DNA from: a virus
IMG/VR virus record: IMGVR_UViG_3300034418_011250
Location: 1 to 64,000 of that record
Length of the DNA: 64,000 nucleotides
Reading direction: 5' to 3' (one strand)
This document shows positions 41,103 to 49,555 of this stretch, one piece after another; the stretch's first letter is position 1, and each line of letters starts with the position of its first letter. A program made the translations under genes and the position numbers. A model generated the notes under the pieces. The model worked only from the letters and a program-made list of their open reading frames with translations. It did no database searches and was not told where the DNA came from.

Positions 41103-41679
41103 CTATAGATTCTCCATTCATTTTTAGTTGATTCATACACCATCTGATGTGCTCTTTCATCTGAGAAACTGTAAGAGCCTTGGCATGCTCTCGTATCATG
41201 ACTTCTGGACCTTGTCTTCCATCAACAGGAGGTAATGATCCATAAACACTTTTATATTCAGAAATCAATTCTGATTCTTTTCCATGAGCTTTCAGTTTAA
41301 TCTCTGGACCATATCCCATTGGAAAGTATGCTACATACAAATGTCTTTTGTTTTCTTCTCCGTAGATTGCTCGGAAATACATTCCGTTCTCGTATGGATT
41401 CTTTTGACTCAATCCACGAATGACTGTTCCTGAGAAATCTAATGTTCTTGAGCAGATTCCTCTTGCAGTCGAGCTACCAGCTGTTCCAATATAAATCACA
41501 CGCTCATCTAAATGATCAGGTGTTTCATTTACAATCTCACCTGTTGGATCGTATGCATAAAGATAACAACCACCCATGTTAAATCCACGATCATCTTTTT
41601 TCGCAAAACCAACATAATCGTTGTCAAACTTGGCTCGTTGATCATTGGGGAAGATTGACAACCACTTTGTAGCTTTCAT
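41095..41679 (-). CDS. GIY-YIG-like protein
   Basis: The 194-aa protein has GGCYLYAYDPTG and ERVIYIGTAGSSTARGIC, i.e. a YxY...YIGxA spacing like GIY-YIG nucleases, with SRTLDFSGTV (arginine) and a later glutamate in KESELISEYKSVYGSLPP. It lacks the DNA-binding modules of homing enzymes. It may be a repair or modification-dependent nuclease. Next to a base-modification cluster this is suggestive. Tentative. Confidence 0.5.
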   Translation of the reverse strand: MKATKWLSIFPNDQRAKFDNDYVGFAKKDDRGFNMGGCYLYAYDPTGEIVNETPDHLDERVIYIGTAGSSTARGICSRTLDFSGTVIRGLSQKNPYENGMYFRAIYGEENKRHLYVAYFPMGYGPEIKLKAHGKESELISEYKSVYGSLPPVDGRQGPEVMIREHAKALTVSQMKEHIRWCMNQLKMNGESIDE

Positions 41680-41723
41680 AACAAATCCTGCATTAAATTA
41701 ACATTCACTAACAATCTGGATTT

Positions 41724-41752
41724 ATTATCTTCTTTCCCTTAGGAAATGTCAA
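41724..41752 (-). promoter_or_regulatory. sigma-70-type promoter before the GIY-YIG-like gene
   Basis: Minus strand: TTGACA (41747-41752), 17 bp, GATAAT (41724-41729), about 40 nt before ATG 41679, located in the gap after the kinase gene. Confidence 0.6.
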
Positions 41753-42305
41753 GCATTTTTTTCATGAATTCTACAATTTTTTCTGTATCATCTGGAGTCT
41801 CGTGAACAAACGTCTTCACGCAGCCTTCTTCCTCTCCGAAAAGAGTAGCTCGTGGTCCAAAATGCTCAAGAATATTTTGAACCTTTGTCTTGGTAGTCTG
41901 AATGAATTTTTCAGATTGATCAGATCCTCTTTCTTTGTATCTTCGTTGTCTTTCTTCATCTGAAACTGTCAAGTGAATAATTGTCAACGAATCACCACAT
42001 GATTCAAAAAACTTCTTGTTGTTGAGACGATCTCCTTCGCCCACAATCATCTCATTTGTTCTCAAAACATTTGAAATCCAATCAATTGCTTTCGGAGCCA
42101 CTGCCATCGAAAGTCGATCTGTTCCTCCAAAAACTTCTTCATCATTATATTTTCCAAGCACTCTCAATTTTTTTTCTTTAATATATTGAGTATCAAGTAA
42201 ATCAGCTGGACGATCATCCTTCCAACCTTCAAATCCACTCATAAAGTTTCGCATCACAGTGGTCTTTCCAGTTCCTGGAATACCAATCAAATAAACTATC
42301 TTCAT
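41739..42305 (-). CDS. P-loop kinase, candidate 5-hydroxymethyl-dU kinase
   Basis: The 188-aa protein starts MKIVYLIGIPGTGKTTVMRN (Walker A GIPGTGKT, residues about 8-15), with NEMIVGEGDRLNNKKFF and IIHLTVSDEERQRRYKERGS, like adenylate or polynucleotide-type kinases. P-loop kinases in phage base-hypermodification clusters phosphorylate 5-hydroxymethyluracil in DNA. Its stop lies near the following promoter and its start overlaps the TET/JBP-like gene by 4 nt. The substrate is inferred from context. Confidence 0.6.
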   Translation of the reverse strand: MKIVYLIGIPGTGKTTVMRNFMSGFEGWKDDRPADLLDTQYIKEKKLRVLGKYNDEEVFGGTDRLSMAVAPKAIDWISNVLRTNEMIVGEGDRLNNKKFFESCGDSLTIIHLTVSDEERQRRYKERGSDQSEKFIQTTKTKVQNILEHFGPRATLFGEEEGCVKTFVHETPDDTEKIVEFMKKMLDIS

Positions 42306-43726
42306 TGAAAAAATCCTTCTAATGTAGGTTTTTGAGCATATGCTTCTGGATGATATTCTTGCACCATATCCCTTCCACCTTTGTCCTCTAGAAAATCATA
42401 CCATTCTTTCTCATTGAACATATTCGGTGAAACACCATTCCAATATTGTTTCCAAAGTCTATGACCTTTATTCAATCTCCTTGTGTCAACAAAGTTTTTA
42501 CGAATAGCTTCATATTCCCATGATCCAAGATTATCCATATCTTCACGGAAATAGAATACTAATGACATTCTCATCATGTTTTCTTCACCAGAATCTGGAG
42601 CAGTAATCGGTGTATTCCCATGAATAACACGCATGTTGTCAATTAGCAAAAGATCTCCAGGTCTGACATTGACAGCCATCCGAACTTCTGGAACAACCAA
42701 ATATCCACCTTTCCAGTCTTTGTTATCCTTTGTGATTACTGTTAGATTGCTATATCCAGCATTCAAAGAACCTGCATCTCGATGACATGCCATTCTGGCA
42801 TTTCTTTCCTTTGTTGTTGTATTGACAGTAATCGTGGTGAATGTAGTATCTTCGCCAATGAGAAATTTATTGTCGAGTCTATCAGCAAATTCTTGTTGTG
42901 CCAAATGTCGATTTGGCATTAGTCTTTTGAATTCTTTCTCCAGTTTTCTAGCAAACGGATAACATTTTGCAAACTGCTCAAGATTATTATCAGTATATGC
43001 TGTTGCTCTTCCATATGGAATTCTTGGATATCTTCCATAGTAACCAGCAATACCTGACCAAAGACCAGCAGCATATGCTGTATTTGAAATCCATTTTTCT
43101 CTTACAAGTTTTGAAAACTTTGTTGCCTCTTCAATTGGCATTGCTTTTATTCTACTCACCAGCTTAGGAAAAAATCCATCATATTCAGGATAATCTTGTT
43201 CTACAACATCTCGCAACCAACAGAATCCTCTGGTATTCTTGACATATTTTCCAAGATGTTCTTCCATAATAGTCTGTAATGGATCTGTTCCATCAAGACT
43301 TTTTGGTTGTCCTGCCATAAAATACTCAAGCACATCATATTGATATGGTGTTACCCATTCTCTTCCTGCTAGCTTTTCTGTTTTTGGACCAGCTGCGAGT
43401 CCTCGATTATGAGATTCAGCTGCAGCATCAAACAATCCTTCAAATGCACCTTGTTGTTCCTCAGCAGTAAAAACATTTTTTCTAAATTTAAAAGCAATTT
43501 TGCTTTCATCCGCAAGATCTGTATGATACTCTTTTTTATCATAATTGTATTCAGGTGGAAAGTATAAATCTGTATCACTATCAATCAGAATATCATATGA
43601 TTCATCATTAACATATGTTCCCAAAACTTTTTCTTCATCAAGAACCTGCATGGCAACATAAACATCTTGTCCTTCATCCCCTTTATATTTCTGCCACTTA
43701 TTTCCATTTATTTCTAAAATTTCCAT
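42302..43726 (-). CDS. TET/JBP-like 2OG-Fe(II) dioxygenase
   Basis: The 474-aa protein has a TET/JBP-like core: CHRDAGSLNAGYSNLTV (H315, D317), GGYLVVPEVRMAVNVRPGDL, and IDNMRVIHGNTP (H369), then an arginine near 386 for 2-oxoglutarate. It has a long N-terminal region of unknown role. In trypanosomes JBP hydroxylates thymine, and phage relatives hydroxylate 5mC or thymine. Here, next to a kinase and an aGPT-PPlase-like gene, thymine to 5-hydroxymethyluracil in DNA is the simplest guess. No methyltransferase gene for 5mC is in the cluster. Confidence 0.7.
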   Translation of the reverse strand: MEILEINGNKWQKYKGDEGQDVYVAMQVLDEEKVLGTYVNDESYDILIDSDTDLYFPPEYNYDKKEYHTDLADESKIAFKFRKNVFTAEEQQGAFEGLFDAAAESHNRGLAAGPKTEKLAGREWVTPYQYDVLEYFMAGQPKSLDGTDPLQTIMEEHLGKYVKNTRGFCWLRDVVEQDYPEYDGFFPKLVSRIKAMPIEEATKFSKLVREKWISNTAYAAGLWSGIAGYYGRYPRIPYGRATAYTDNNLEQFAKCYPFARKLEKEFKRLMPNRHLAQQEFADRLDNKFLIGEDTTFTTITVNTTTKERNARMACHRDAGSLNAGYSNLTVITKDNKDWKGGYLVVPEVRMAVNVRPGDLLLIDNMRVIHGNTPITAPDSGEENMMRMSLVFYFREDMDNLGSWEYEAIRKNFVDTRRLNKGHRLWKQYWNGVSPNMFNEKEWYDFLEDKGGRDMVQEYHPEAYAQKPTLEGFFQ

Positions 43727-44724
43727 CAGAATGCCTCCAGTCCCATTAATTGTTTTGTAAATGTATTGTTGTAATCTATAACACCTGTATTTAGAAAAAT
43801 TTCCATCTTTGTTTTGTTTATTTTGTTTATCAAGTATTCTCTTCGTATTGACTCATCTCTACATTGCCATAATGGTGTCCAGTCAATTCCATCCCAACCA
43901 TCACGCTCTACTTGTTTAATTTCTTCAGCTTGTCGATCTAGATAATAACCAAGATATCTGCCATTTCTTTTACGGAATAGTTTTTTGAATGAACAAAGAC
44001 ATGTTTCCATTGCAAAATAATCAGCCTTGTTTGCTTGTTCTGGAAACAATGCTTTAACCTCTTTAAGAATCTCAGATCCTTGACTTTCCATCCAATCAAT
44101 TTGATCTTGATCTAGAACCTTGTCAACCCAATCATCTTTTCCAAGAGCAAAGCATAATCCATTTCGATGTGATCTAGATCCTGAATAATCTTTCAACCAA
44201 AGATTATCAATATCAATATTTAATCCGCATGTTTGTTTTAAAGTTTGAATATAGAACCATGACATGTATCTTCCATACTTGTGCCATGTGTTTACTTCTT
44301 TCCAAAGATTATAAAAATTGGTAAATGGATCTTCTGTGAACAAACTTTGGAATGCTTCAAGTTGACTTCTGCCACCTACCCATTCTTTGTATGAAAGAAA
44401 TTGAGCAGGAAGATGTCCTTTATTCCATTTTGTGTCTGTTTGGTATCTGAGTCTTTTGTAATTTTCAGTATTCCATTGCTCAAGTCGATCGACTCCAACA
44501 AGTTCCATGTCAGGAAATTCATTCCAGATTACGTATGCAGTCGGAAAATGATAAGTTGTGCCATATATCCATGTGATCCAAAGTCTTTGTTCGATATTGA
44601 ATTCAAATCTGTCATAAAAATAATTCAACATGTAAAGAGCAGGATCGCAATCATCTATAATCAGCGACCATCCAAACCAATCAATGAATGCTCTTTTTCT
44701 ATTTTCCAGCAAACGATAATCCAT
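43726..44724 (-). CDS. aGPT-PPlase-like thymine-modifying transferase
   Basis: The 332-aa protein starts at ATG 44724 (the frame could begin at a TTG 3 nt earlier). Characteristic parts are QRLWITWIYGTTYHFPTAYV, RLRYQTDTKWNKGHLPAQFL, YGRYMSWFYIQTLKQTCGLN, and NGLCFALGKDDWVD. I recall such sequences as alpha-glutamyl/putrescinyl thymine pyrophosphorylase, a helix-hairpin-helix glycosylase-like family that attaches an amine to activated hydroxymethyluracil. The TGATG junction with the GNAT gene and 1-nt overlap with the dioxygenase support one operon. Confidence 0.55.
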   Translation of the reverse strand: MDYRLLENRKRAFIDWFGWSLIIDDCDPALYMLNYFYDRFEFNIEQRLWITWIYGTTYHFPTAYVIWNEFPDMELVGVDRLEQWNTENYKRLRYQTDTKWNKGHLPAQFLSYKEWVGGRSQLEAFQSLFTEDPFTNFYNLWKEVNTWHKYGRYMSWFYIQTLKQTCGLNIDIDNLWLKDYSGSRSHRNGLCFALGKDDWVDKVLDQDQIDWMESQGSEILKEVKALFPEQANKADYFAMETCLCSFKKLFRKRNGRYLGYYLDRQAEEIKQVERDGWDGIDWTPLWQCRDESIRREYLINKINKTKMEIFLNTGVIDYNNTFTKQLMGLEAF

Positions 44725-45368
44725 CAAAACTTCTCTAATGAAGGTACATCAAAAAGATAATTTCTTAGCCAATATTTTCCGACCTTTGTTATGGAGTCCT
44801 CAACTTTTTGTCGCTTCACCTTTCCGAACTTATGATAATCTATACTCTCTTTTCTCAAAAGATCAAGAACTTTTTTGTCTGTAGGAATCGCAATAGAGGG
44901 ATTATTTATAGCTTCTTCTCGAAAGCTCAATTGTTCTTCTTTCGTGGAAAACAATGGTTGATCTGATCTCAGAGATCCGGATGAGTCAACAGCCCAGAAT
45001 ACCAATCCATTTCGAATATGCCAGCTAATAGAAGTTGGTGTGCAAGATATTTTCAATCTTCTCATTTGATTTTTATATGCATCATTCATCACATATTCCC
45101 AGATTAAAGAGGCATATCCTTTTCCTTCATATCCTTGGAAAGTCACAATCTCGTAAAGATTGATATAAGAAGTTCTTTTACTATATGTAGCGAATACAGC
45201 AGAGACTGGTTGATCATTGTCATACATTACTATTGGAGGATTTTTGTCATAGTTTTTAAAACGAATCCACAAACTATGAGCAGAATTTAAAAACTTGGTA
45301 TTGGTGCCATTTTCTGAATTCTCAATAATGTTATTAATATTTTCATGGTTGTTGGTCTTGAATATCAT
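44724..45368 (-). CDS. GNAT-type acetyltransferase
   Basis: The 214-aa protein has the GNAT acetyl-CoA site in LYEIVTFQGYEGKGYASLIWEYVM: beta 4, then GYEGKGYA (Q/RxxGxG/A), with the later SWHIRNGLVFWAVD similar to the N-terminal strand motif B. It could acetylate a base-linked amine or transfer another acyl group. In the middle of the modification cluster, a role in decorating the modified base is inferred. It overlaps the GATase by 26 nt. Confidence 0.7.
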   Translation of the reverse strand: MIFKTNNHENINNIIENSENGTNTKFLNSAHSLWIRFKNYDKNPPIVMYDNDQPVSAVFATYSKRTSYINLYEIVTFQGYEGKGYASLIWEYVMNDAYKNQMRRLKISCTPTSISWHIRNGLVFWAVDSSGSLRSDQPLFSTKEEQLSFREEAINNPSIAIPTDKKVLDLLRKESIDYHKFGKVKRQKVEDSITKVGKYWLRNYLFDVPSLEKF

Positions 45369-46005
45369 GAGGGTTCTTTACTTTTCTTTCTCCTTGATTT
45401 GTGTATTTTACATACATCTCACATCTTTGTGGATTTTGCAATCCACTTCGAATGGCAATATCTTTTGTTGATGTGAATATAATTCCTCTTTGCAATTTTG
45501 TATACCATAATGGTCTTGATTCATTTCTAAATCCTGTAATACCATTATCAACATCTAACATCACGACTGCCATGCTAGATGGAACAAAGTCTGTCAATGG
45601 ATTTTTATTATTCTCAAGTGATTGTAGAATCAATTCACTATCATTTGCAGTCTCCGTTTCGTACTTCCATGTACTTTGATCTTCCTGAGAAATCACCCCA
45701 TTATGAACAATGCTATATTTATCTGAAGAAAATGGTTGAGGATATCTTAGATCAGATGTTGAATAACGAATATGTCCCAGCAAACAGATCGAACCATCTT
45801 CATCGATACATCTTTCAAAATTTATTTTTTCAAGAAATTTGTCTGCTGGAATATTTTCTTTTTTGGTTAGTATTTCAGAATGCTTTCGATATGAAATACC
45901 AGTAGCATGTTTTCCTCGAATCATTGTCTGTTTGAATATTTTTCTTATCAAAGAAATATCTTGATCATTGACATCCGTTAATTCGATTCCTATAACTCCA
46001 CACAT
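45343..46005 (-). CDS. class II glutamine amidotransferase domain protein
   Basis: The 220-aa protein starts MCGVIGIELTDVND; Cys2 would be the nucleophile after Met removal. It has RGKHATGISYRKHSE, GHIRYSTSD, YSIVHNGVI and ANDSELILQSLENN, all typical of class II GATases (PurF/GlmS/AsnB N-domains). There is no synthase domain, so ammonia must go to a partner. In this cluster it could provide NH3 for base modification. Alternatives: DNA-linked sugar or cell wall chemistry. Confidence 0.8.
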   Translation of the reverse strand: MCGVIGIELTDVNDQDISLIRKIFKQTMIRGKHATGISYRKHSEILTKKENIPADKFLEKINFERCIDEDGSICLLGHIRYSTSDLRYPQPFSSDKYSIVHNGVISQEDQSTWKYETETANDSELILQSLENNKNPLTDFVPSSMAVVMLDVDNGITGFRNESRPLWYTKLQRGIIFTSTKDIAIRSGLQNPQRCEMYVKYTNQGERKVKNPHDIQDQQP

Positions 46006-46205
46006 TATGCTACCAGCCAGAATTGTTTATTTAAAATGGATTCTAATCGTACTGAAGTAATTACTCCATATCCTTTTTCTTTCTCAGGAAGAACTACTGG
46101 ACTACCATTTTTCCAATGTATGTAGACCATACTACCTTTAGGAAGAGCATTTGTCAAGTTCTTTGCTTGTTTAAATATTAATTTCTGTGCATCAATTCTA
46201 GTCAT
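46005..46205 (-). CDS. small protein between GATase and polymerase
   Basis: A 66-aa protein. ATG 46205 (GGGTG upstream) is preferred to a GTG 9 nt earlier. It is MTRIDAQKLIFKQAKNLTNA and then GSMVYIHWKNGSPVVLP, looks like a small beta fold (WKNG strand), and begins 5 nt after the gp43 stop. Function unknown. Confidence 0.55.
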   Translation of the reverse strand: MTRIDAQKLIFKQAKNLTNALPKGSMVYIHWKNGSPVVLPEKEKGYGVITSVRLESILNKQFWLVA

Positions 46206-46210
46206 ACTAT

Positions 46211-48718
46211 TCACCCAAAGAAATTGTCAAGTGTTGGCTGTGTTCCATATGTACGATCAATATCCCAGCCGATTTGGCGAACAATGAACATCAATGGTTC
46301 CACAAAAGCCTTTTCGAATTGAACTTCATAATCAACATATGAAGCCACATCTAGTTCTTTTGGCAGTTTACTAATAAAAGAAATTACATTTGACTGTAAT
46401 GGATTGGGCTTTCTTAGATTGAGAAATTTGATCTTTTCACCTTCTTGAATCAAAGGAAATTTAGAGATCAATTTATTACGTTTGAGAAGATAATTATAAA
46501 TCAATGCTCCTTTGCAATGCATTGGAGTTGATTTACGGTAAATAGAGGATGAATCACTCCACTTGTCAAGTCCATTGACGGATCTTGGAAATGCGATATC
46601 CTCTGCAGGAAGTTTCATGAATTCATTTCTAAAGTTCTGAATGAATTTATTAATCTGTGTTTCATCACCAGACATGATAACCTTGAGAGCCTCCTTAATC
46701 TTTTCTCTGCAAGGATATGGAGTTGATGATTTGACAGCCTCAATGCCCATAATTTTCAATTGAGGATCAGCATATCTGACACCTTCGATATCCCACGCAT
46801 TCAGAATATATCTTTTCTTTGCAACCCAGATGCCTTTGTCAGCAATCACCTCTCGTTTCATCTGCATCTTCTGAGAAAATGCATTCATGTATTGTTTGAG
46901 TTCTTCATAGCATTCATCGATGTATGGTTCTACCTTCTCTTTGGCAACTGTATCAAGAAAAGAAACTACTTTCTCAATAGAAAGATCTTCACCGAATACT
47001 TTGTCAATAAGTTTATCAAAACAAATATAAACTGAATCTGTATCAGATGCAATCACATAATCTTCATTTTTAGTTTTAAGAAGATTGTTGAGATATTCAT
47101 TTAGCTTTCGTTCAATCCAGCGAATCGAAAGCTGACCAGCAGTGGTTACACCTTCAGCAATCGCAAGATCAAAGTATCGGAACCATTCATTACCAATAGC
47201 ACCATAGGCTGAGTTCAATGAGATCTTTCTTGCCATCTGAATGTTATTATAACGTGACACATCATTCAGATATTGAGGATTCTTAGTATTCTCATATTGT
47301 TGTTTCGCATGAAGCATCTTTTTCTTGTATGTTGTTCGATCATCATACAGCTGCTGCATCATGGCAGGAAGAAATCCTTGTTTGGAAATTCTGAATTTGG
47401 TTCCATTTGGTGTCATCGTCAAATTCTTTTCCTTCAGGAATTCTGTATCATACTCCTTGGATACAAACTCACCAATCTTAGTATCACCAAAGTTTACACC
47501 ATCATCAGCCAGAGTTTCTGGAGAGATATTGTATTGAATTATCAAGTGTGGATACAATGAATTCAAGTCAAACGAAAGAACCCATTTATGTTGTCCAACT
47601 GCTGGATCCTTGACATATGCTCCGGAGAATTGTCCAGACTTCGAGGATGAGCTCTTTTGTGGAATCACAATGTTTTGTGTTCGCAGATGATTGTAAATTA
47701 GCACATCCCAATATTTTACTGAAGTAAATGCATCTTGGAAGTTGACTTTTGCTTCATATGCCATAGTCATCAACAAATCCATTAGCTTCATTTTAGCATC
47801 TAGACGTTCTACCAGAAGAACATCTTGAATATTGTAATCAATGAAACTTTGATAATCTGATGTGTACCATTCCTTAAATGTTTCATAAGGATTCTCATCT
47901 TTCCTTTCTCCTAGTTCTACAAATGCAATATGGTCAAGTTTATATGATTCCTGATTTGTATAGGTAAACTTTTGATACAATTGTTGATAATCAAGATTAG
48001 AAATGCCTAGAATCTCATAAACAGTATTGGTCTTTCCGAATTTACCATTTATCTTTTTCTCATTGACAATCTTCCAAGGAGAAAGTCTTTTCAGTGCATC
48101 ATTACCAAATATACGTTTGATTCGATTGCAGATGTAAGGAATATCAAAGAATTCAGTATTCCAGCCTGTGATTGCATCTGGATGAATTGATTCCCACCAG
48201 TCAATGAATCTGTTTAGAAGTTCGACTTCATTCTGGCACTGATTGTATTGAACAAATTCATTATCTGTTTTGTATTCACCAATACCCCAAACAATGATGT
48301 CATCAAATCCATATCTTTTGACAGTGATTGAAAGAAGTTCTTCAGCAGCAATTTCTTGATTGGGAAATCCATTTTCGCATTGAACTTCGATGTCAATCGT
48401 ATAGACTTGCATCAAAGATCGATCGAATCGAATATCTTGATAATTGTCCGCAATATAAGTATAGACAAATTGATTCAATCCATAAACCAATTCAGGTTGA
48501 TTCTCATAATGAGAAACAAATTCTTTGGCTTCTTTGATTGTTTCGAATTTTATGGGTGAGACTGAGGAACCTTCCAAAGTTTTGAATTTGGAAGGTTTCT
48601 GAGAAGGAACATAGAGAGTAGGCTTGTATCGAATAGCCTTGTTGAATCTTTCACCATTCTTTACACCACGCAGGAAAATATTGTTTCCCCACTGAGCCAC
48701 GTGCGTATAGAAATTCAT
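46211..48718 (-). CDS. 43: gp43 DNA polymerase, family B
   Basis: The 835-aa protein starts at ATG 48718 (MNFYTHVAQWGNNIFLRG). The exonuclease motifs are YTIDIEVQ and NTEFFDIPYI. The polymerase motifs are FDLNSLYPHLI (A), RKISLNSAYGAIGNEWFRYF (B), and IASDTDSVYI (C). The C-terminus QPTLDNFFG is a likely gp45 clamp-binding tail. It is 7% shorter than T4 gp43 (898 aa). It is upstream of the RegA-gp62-gp44-gp45 set in T4 order. Confidence 0.96.
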   Translation of the reverse strand: MNFYTHVAQWGNNIFLRGVKNGERFNKAIRYKPTLYVPSQKPSKFKTLEGSSVSPIKFETIKEAKEFVSHYENQPELVYGLNQFVYTYIADNYQDIRFDRSLMQVYTIDIEVQCENGFPNQEIAAEELLSITVKRYGFDDIIVWGIGEYKTDNEFVQYNQCQNEVELLNRFIDWWESIHPDAITGWNTEFFDIPYICNRIKRIFGNDALKRLSPWKIVNEKKINGKFGKTNTVYEILGISNLDYQQLYQKFTYTNQESYKLDHIAFVELGERKDENPYETFKEWYTSDYQSFIDYNIQDVLLVERLDAKMKLMDLLMTMAYEAKVNFQDAFTSVKYWDVLIYNHLRTQNIVIPQKSSSSKSGQFSGAYVKDPAVGQHKWVLSFDLNSLYPHLIIQYNISPETLADDGVNFGDTKIGEFVSKEYDTEFLKEKNLTMTPNGTKFRISKQGFLPAMMQQLYDDRTTYKKKMLHAKQQYENTKNPQYLNDVSRYNNIQMARKISLNSAYGAIGNEWFRYFDLAIAEGVTTAGQLSIRWIERKLNEYLNNLLKTKNEDYVIASDTDSVYICFDKLIDKVFGEDLSIEKVVSFLDTVAKEKVEPYIDECYEELKQYMNAFSQKMQMKREVIADKGIWVAKKRYILNAWDIEGVRYADPQLKIMGIEAVKSSTPYPCREKIKEALKVIMSGDETQINKFIQNFRNEFMKLPAEDIAFPRSVNGLDKWSDSSSIYRKSTPMHCKGALIYNYLLKRNKLISKFPLIQEGEKIKFLNLRKPNPLQSNVISFISKLPKELDVASYVDYEVQFEKAFVEPLMFIVRQIGWDIDRTYGTQPTLDNFFG

Positions 48719-48748
48719 AGCAAACACCTGTTAGCATTATAAAAGAAC

Positions 48749-48777
48749 AGTATACCATATTGAATAAAAAATGTCAA
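48749..48777 (-). promoter_or_regulatory. sigma-70 promoter before gp43
   Basis: Minus strand: TTGACA (48772-48777), 17 bp, TATACT (48749-48754), about 30 nt upstream of ATG 48718. It uncouples gp43 from the regA operon. Confidence 0.7.
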
Positions 48778-49169
48778 GCTATTTGTTCCTGCCTCTTTTT
48801 TCCAATATTGTATTTTGTCTCAAGAACCCATTCATCCTTCTCCTTGAATCCGATGATCTTGATTTGTGAGAGAGGAGCCTTTGGCTCTGCCTCCCCATGA
48901 ACTGTGACAAGATCCCAGTCCTGAAGAAGCCCAGCAATGGTATTCCTTCGAGAAATATCATTTTCATTTATGTTGGTTTCTTTTCCATCAAGAGCAAATA
49001 ATTCCTTGAAATGAACAATATAATATTTGCCTTGTTTGTGAAGAATATGGCAGGATTGAAATAGTTTCTTTTCTTTACGAGATGCAACACCTATTCTAGA
49101 AAGTGTTTCACGAACCTTAAGAAAATCATCAGGTTCTTTGATTGTTACTTCTAACATGTTATTAATCAT
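48774..49169 (-). CDS. regA: RegA translational repressor
   Basis: A 131-aa protein matching T4 RegA (122 aa): EVTIKEPDDFLKVRETLSRI, GVASRKEKKLFQSCHIL, YYIVHFKELFALDG and FKEKDEWVLETKYNIG. RegA binds the start region of many phage mRNAs and also represses itself. The ATG may be 49169 (GTGGAAG upstream) or the T4-like ATG 49157 (MLEVTIKEP); the first overlaps the gp62 stop. Confidence 0.95.
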   Translation of the reverse strand: MINNMLEVTIKEPDDFLKVRETLSRIGVASRKEKKLFQSCHILHKQGKYYIVHFKELFALDGKETNINENDISRRNTIAGLLQDWDLVTVHGEAEPKAPLSQIKIIGFKEKDEWVLETKYNIGKKRQEQIA

Positions 49170-49555
49170 TTTCTTCCACCTTTGTTCAAGCTATCTTTGA
49201 TAGTAGTAATTTGTTCATCAGATAGTAGTTCAAGAGCAGCTTTAGCTTTATCATTACTATAACCATAATACTCTTTCACATACTCCAGATCCTTAATCTT
49301 ATTTGCTTTCAACCATGGTGCAAATCTTTTCTTGGGTCTAATTGTATTTATAAAAAAGTCAAATTTGAGTTTATTATCAATTTGATGATGAACATTCATC
49401 TCATTTGCAAACATTATGGTGTCTTGAAATGAAGATAAGATATGATTGACAACATATGCTGGATACTTCTTTTCCCACATTGGATCATCAGAATCCATCA
49501 AGTTTTCTTTTGTGAAGTTTATTGCATTCAAATACTCCTTTAGTTCATAACTCAT
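49166..49555 (-). CDS. 62: gp62 clamp loader small subunit
   Basis: A 129-aa protein, shorter than T4 gp62 (187 aa). Its sequence has SYELKEYLNAINFTKENLMD, DDPMWEKKYPAYVVNHILSS, NTIRPKKRFAPWLKA and SDEQITTIKDSLNKGGRK. It forms the clamp loader with gp44 and loads gp45. The YPAYVVNxxLS and KRFAxW patterns are the family signature. Overlaps on both sides (4 nt). Confidence 0.92.
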   Translation of the reverse strand: MSYELKEYLNAINFTKENLMDSDDPMWEKKYPAYVVNHILSSFQDTIMFANEMNVHHQIDNKLKFDFFINTIRPKKRFAPWLKANKIKDLEYVKEYYGYSNDKAKAALELLSDEQITTIKDSLNKGGRK

